Assembly (NCBI GenBank): GCA_023386955.1
Contig: JAEWIS010000044.1
Coordinates: 124,001 to 188,000 of the forward strand
DNA length: 64,000 nucleotides
From: Bacillota bacterium
GTDB lineage: Bacteria > Bacillota > Bacilli > Paenibacillales > NBRC-103111
Direction of reading: 5' to 3'
Part shown: one piece after another, positions 61,820-64,000 of the stretch
Position numbering within the stretch: position 1 is the stretch's first letter
Layout: each line of letters starts with the position of its first letter
The notes under the pieces: generated by a model
The model's database searches: none
What the model was told of the DNA's origin: nothing
The model's input: only the letters and a program-made list of their open reading frames with translations
Position numbers and translations under genes: made by a program

Positions 61820-62374
61820 ATGGCAGACAGCGCTTTGCTTTTGATCGATATCCAGAACGATTATTTTCCCGGGGGAAAATGGGTCCTTCAAGGGCCGGAG
61901 GAAGCGGCGGCCAAGGCTGCGCTGGTCCTGGAGGATTACCGCAGGAGGGGGCTGCCGGTATTCCATATCCGGCATGAAAGCCTTCAGCCGGGAGCGGCAT
62001 TCTTCCTCCCCGGTACACCCGGTGCAGATATCCATCCCCGGGTGGCCCCTGTGGAGGGTGAGCGGGTGCTGCTGAAGCATGTGCCCAACGCCTTCTCCGG
62101 AACAGGCTTGCACGAAGAACTTCAATCCGCAGGGATCAAACATTTGACCGTGTGCGGGATGATGACCCATATGTGCATCGACACCAGCGTGAGAGCGTCC
62201 CGGGATTATGGGTACACGGTTACCCTCTTGGAGGATGCCTGTGCCACCCGGGATCTGGAATGGCAGGGGGAGCGTCTTCCCGCGGACACTGTCCAGAAGA
62301 CCATGCTGGCCGCTCTAAACGGAACCTTTGCCCGGATTATGCGGGTGGAGCCGTTTCTGGAGACGGGCCTGTAA
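61820..62374 (+). CDS. Isochorismatase family cysteine hydrolase
   Basis: A 184-residue enzyme with the full catalytic triad of the family: Asp10 in LLIDIQNDYF, Lys86 in VLLKHVPNAFSGT and Cys119 in VCGMMTHMCIDTS. Members act on nicotinamide, isochorismate, ureidoacrylate or other amides; this cannot be told from motif alone. GAGGAGGGA precedes the ATG. The HxlR gene is just upstream in the same direction. A strong terminator follows. Confidence 0.92.
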   Translation: MADSALLLIDIQNDYFPGGKWVLQGPEEAAAKAALVLEDYRRRGLPVFHIRHESLQPGAAFFLPGTPGADIHPRVAPVEGERVLLKHVPNAFSGTGLHEELQSAGIKHLTVCGMMTHMCIDTSVRASRDYGYTVTLLEDACATRDLEWQGERLPADTVQKTMLAALNGTFARIMRVEPFLETGL

Positions 62375-62441
62375 TCTTTACGTGAGATGCTGCTATATGG
62401 TATACTCCGGGTAACAGTATAAGCCCCGGACGCAAAGCATG

Positions 62442-62479
62442 CGCCGATTGTTTCCTTCCTGGAAACAATCGGCGTTTTT
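62442..62479 (+). terminator. Terminator of the isochorismatase-family gene
   Basis: CGCCGATTGTTTCC and GGAAACAATCGGCG form a perfect 14-bp stem with loop TTCCT, followed by TTTTT. Confidence 0.95.
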
Positions 62480-62554
62480 GCGTGTCCGCACAAAAAAGCG
62501 GCTTGCCGCACCCGCACGGGCAGGGTATCATAGAAGGACAAGGAGAGGGTAGCC

Positions 62555-62977
62555 ATGGATGAAACCCGGCAGCTATTGCATGCCATTCTGAAAAACCAGG
62601 AGCTTACCAACGCGAAGGTTACGGCTGTGCAGGATGAATTGCTTCACTTCCGCAAGGAAACAATCGAAAAATTCTCTCAAATTGACGGCAGACTGGACAA
62701 GATGGACAGCCGTATGGACAAAATGGACGAGCGATTTGACAGAATGGACGACCGGTTTGACGGAATGGACAAGCGCATGGATGAGTTTAACAGCGAGCTA
62801 CGGGGCTTCAAAGGGGAAACTGCCGACAATTTCAGGCAGATCCACGAGCGGCTGGACGAAAACGCCTTCGAGCAGAGAAAGGAACGGCGCCACCGGGAAA
62901 GCCTGGAGCGCGACCTGGACAAGCTGACGGAACGCCTGGAGAAGGTAGAAGAACATATCGGCTTTGAACGCCAATAA
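62555..62977 (+). CDS. Coiled-coil protein with seven-residue repeats
   Basis: A 140-residue, wholly helical protein. Residues 43-79 consist of five consecutive heptads of the form D-x-R-x-D-x-M (DGRLDKM, DSRMDKM, DERFDRM, DDRFDGM, DKRMDEF), a long coiled coil with Met/Phe/Leu in the core. The flanks continue in coil (LRGFKGETADNFRQIHERLD, LERDLDKLTERLEKVEEHI). There is no membrane span. The DNA has a matching 21-base periodicity. The function is unknown; similar proteins are common in Bacillota. GGAGAGGG precedes the ATG. Confidence 0.82.
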   Translation: MDETRQLLHAILKNQELTNAKVTAVQDELLHFRKETIEKFSQIDGRLDKMDSRMDKMDERFDRMDDRFDGMDKRMDEFNSELRGFKGETADNFRQIHERLDENAFEQRKERRHRESLERDLDKLTERLEKVEEHIGFERQ

Positions 62978-62984
62978 ATTGGGT

Positions 62985-63008
62985 AACCCGGCATGTCCGG
63001 GTTTTTTT
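62985..63008 (+). terminator. Terminator of the coiled-coil gene
   Basis: AACCCGG and CCGGGTT form a 7-bp stem with loop CATGT, followed by seven T. Confidence 0.92.
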
Positions 63009-63174
63009 GTATGAAAAAACGTGTATGTGCATTCAACTCCCGGTTGGGGAAAAAGCGGCGCCGCCCAATCCGAGATACATGGTTTCCTGTCTCCGATTCC
63101 CTAATAATTAGGAAGTAGTCACCTCCCTTCTATGTAGTGGAGGAGGCGCCACTTTTATTGAAGGAGATGGTTTT

Positions 63175-64000
63175 ATGCTAAGCGCAGAACACATTGGGAG
63201 AAGGATCGCGCTTCTCCGCAAGGAAAGACGGCTGTCCCAGGAGCAGCTGGCGGAGCAATTGAATGTGAGCCCACAGGCGGTGTCCAAATGGGAAACGGGG
63301 AAATCCGTGCCCGAAACGGCAAGCTTGCCGCTGTTGTCACGGGTTCTCGGCCAGTCCATCGACAGCATCCTGCTGCCGCGTCAGCTGGTGGTGCTATCGG
63401 CTGTATACACCGATGGTGACGATCAGGAGGATGTGACGCAGCGGGTGAACGCTTTCGTGAGCGGAGACCGCCTGAGGCTTCGTGTGGAGGATGGGGAACT
63501 GGCTGCTGCCGCTGCCACCTGTGACCGGATGAAGGTGCTGCTGATGAAGCTGGAAGCCCCCGCAGGCATATTCTTCATCTGTGCACCAGAAGGGGAGCTC
63601 TTGGACCTGCGGCTGGCTGCAGGGATACCGGAAGGGGCGCCTGTTTATACGGCGGGCTTCGGGGAGCTGCAATTTATCCATGGGGTATACGGAAACAGAC
63701 ATCATGCCCGGAACGTGATGAACAAGCTGGCCCATTACCAGTATTTCCGCTGGAACGGGTTTATGGCCAATCATGAGCAGTTTCCCAGTCTGACCGAAAA
63801 CGAAGGTTCGGATTATTTGCTGCTGGTTTACTTGAATGAGGAAGGCATCTATGCCGTAAGCTGCCGAGAAGGGGAGCGGATCCGCTACAACGCAGACAGA
63901 ACCCGGCTATATCGGGATGTGCGCAGCAGTGATTCCTACACCGTGGCGGGGGTCGGGCAGCTTGGCTTCGGGAAAGGCCAGGATTGCTCCTGGGCAGGCG
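63175..64000 (+). CDS. XRE-type helix-turn-helix regulator, 3' end beyond the window
   Basis: The frame is open from the ATG at 63175 to the end of the window (275 codons). The first 60 residues are an XRE/Cro domain: HIGRRIALLRKERRLSQEQL, then LNVSPQAVSKWETGKSVPET. The following 200 residues are not recognised; they look like repeated beta-rich modules (RLRVEDGELAAAAATCDRMK and a similar ICAPEGELLDLRLAAGIP) that may form a ligand or sensor domain. AAGGAG lies eight bases before the ATG. The target is unknown. Confidence 0.85.
   Translation, partial: MLSAEHIGRRIALLRKERRLSQEQLAEQLNVSPQAVSKWETGKSVPETASLPLLSRVLGQSIDSILLPRQLVVLSAVYTDGDDQEDVTQRVNAFVSGDRLRLRVEDGELAAAAATCDRMKVLLMKLEAPAGIFFICAPEGELLDLRLAAGIPEGAPVYTAGFGELQFIHGVYGNRHHARNVMNKLAHYQYFRWNGFMANHEQFPSLTENEGSDYLLLVYLNEEGIYAVSCREGERIRYNADRTRLYRDVRSSDSYTVAGVGQLGFGKGQDCSWAG

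Overview
The window reads as a chromosome segment of a spore-forming, moderately GC-rich Bacillota, most likely Paenibacillus or a close relative. The evidence is a suf operon in the Bacillus order (sufC-D-S-U-B), the cotJA-B-C spore coat operon, six YheC/YheD-type spore-associated ATP-grasp genes, YunC/YunD/YtoI/YfkAB/YitT/PaiA family proteins, strong AGGAGG ribosome binding sites, and a LexA-box-controlled UvrX-type polymerase operon. No tRNA, rRNA, CRISPR array, prophage or insertion sequence was seen.

Layout. 1-1000: the end of a SulP anion transporter and yunC. 1800-3830: a GntR-controlled ABC exporter. 4300-11500: sugar acid and rhamnose catabolism (uxaC, fused rhaD/E, rhaB, a DeoR regulator) around a TRIC-type channel. 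11700-14800: small proteins, purT and a DUF1802 gene. 14900-20450: the Fe-S assembly operon behind a Fur-like box. 20700-25550: a frameshifted surface-type gene, an agr-like cassette (kinase-less sensor-like membrane protein, AgrB, a tiny basic peptide, a LytTR protein), an orphan LuxR-type response regulator, then MarR, PaiA and a P-loop protein. 25600-27600: an SOS operon. 27600-32800: DUF3231, an MMPL transporter with its TetR regulator, and an NlpC/P60 lipoprotein. 32900-43150: two HD-GYP proteins, a MoaD-MoaE fusion with its E1 partner, a YunD-like nucleotidase, uppP, YfkAB and a chemoreceptor. 43200-59600: spore coat and spore-associated genes plus several small unknowns. 59700-64000: ytoI, HxlR, isochorismatase, a heptad-repeat coiled coil and the start of an XRE regulator.

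Intergenic DNA is unusually structured. At least 19 near-palindromic 21-23 nt elements (TAACGG/TAGC at one end, a TTA, CTA or CAG end at the other) lie in seven intergenic clusters. A second family of about 50 bp with CCCCCAAAAGT termini occurs beside a small gene and in tandem inside the suf operon. A third unit of 92 bp is repeated three and a half times next to a spore ATP-grasp gene.

Best candidates for something undescribed are the agr-like cassette (21341-23847), the six-member ATP-grasp set, the dispersed 21-23 nt element, and a MoaD-MoaE fusion that must be cut to work. Function calls rest on motif recognition by eye; no database search was run.
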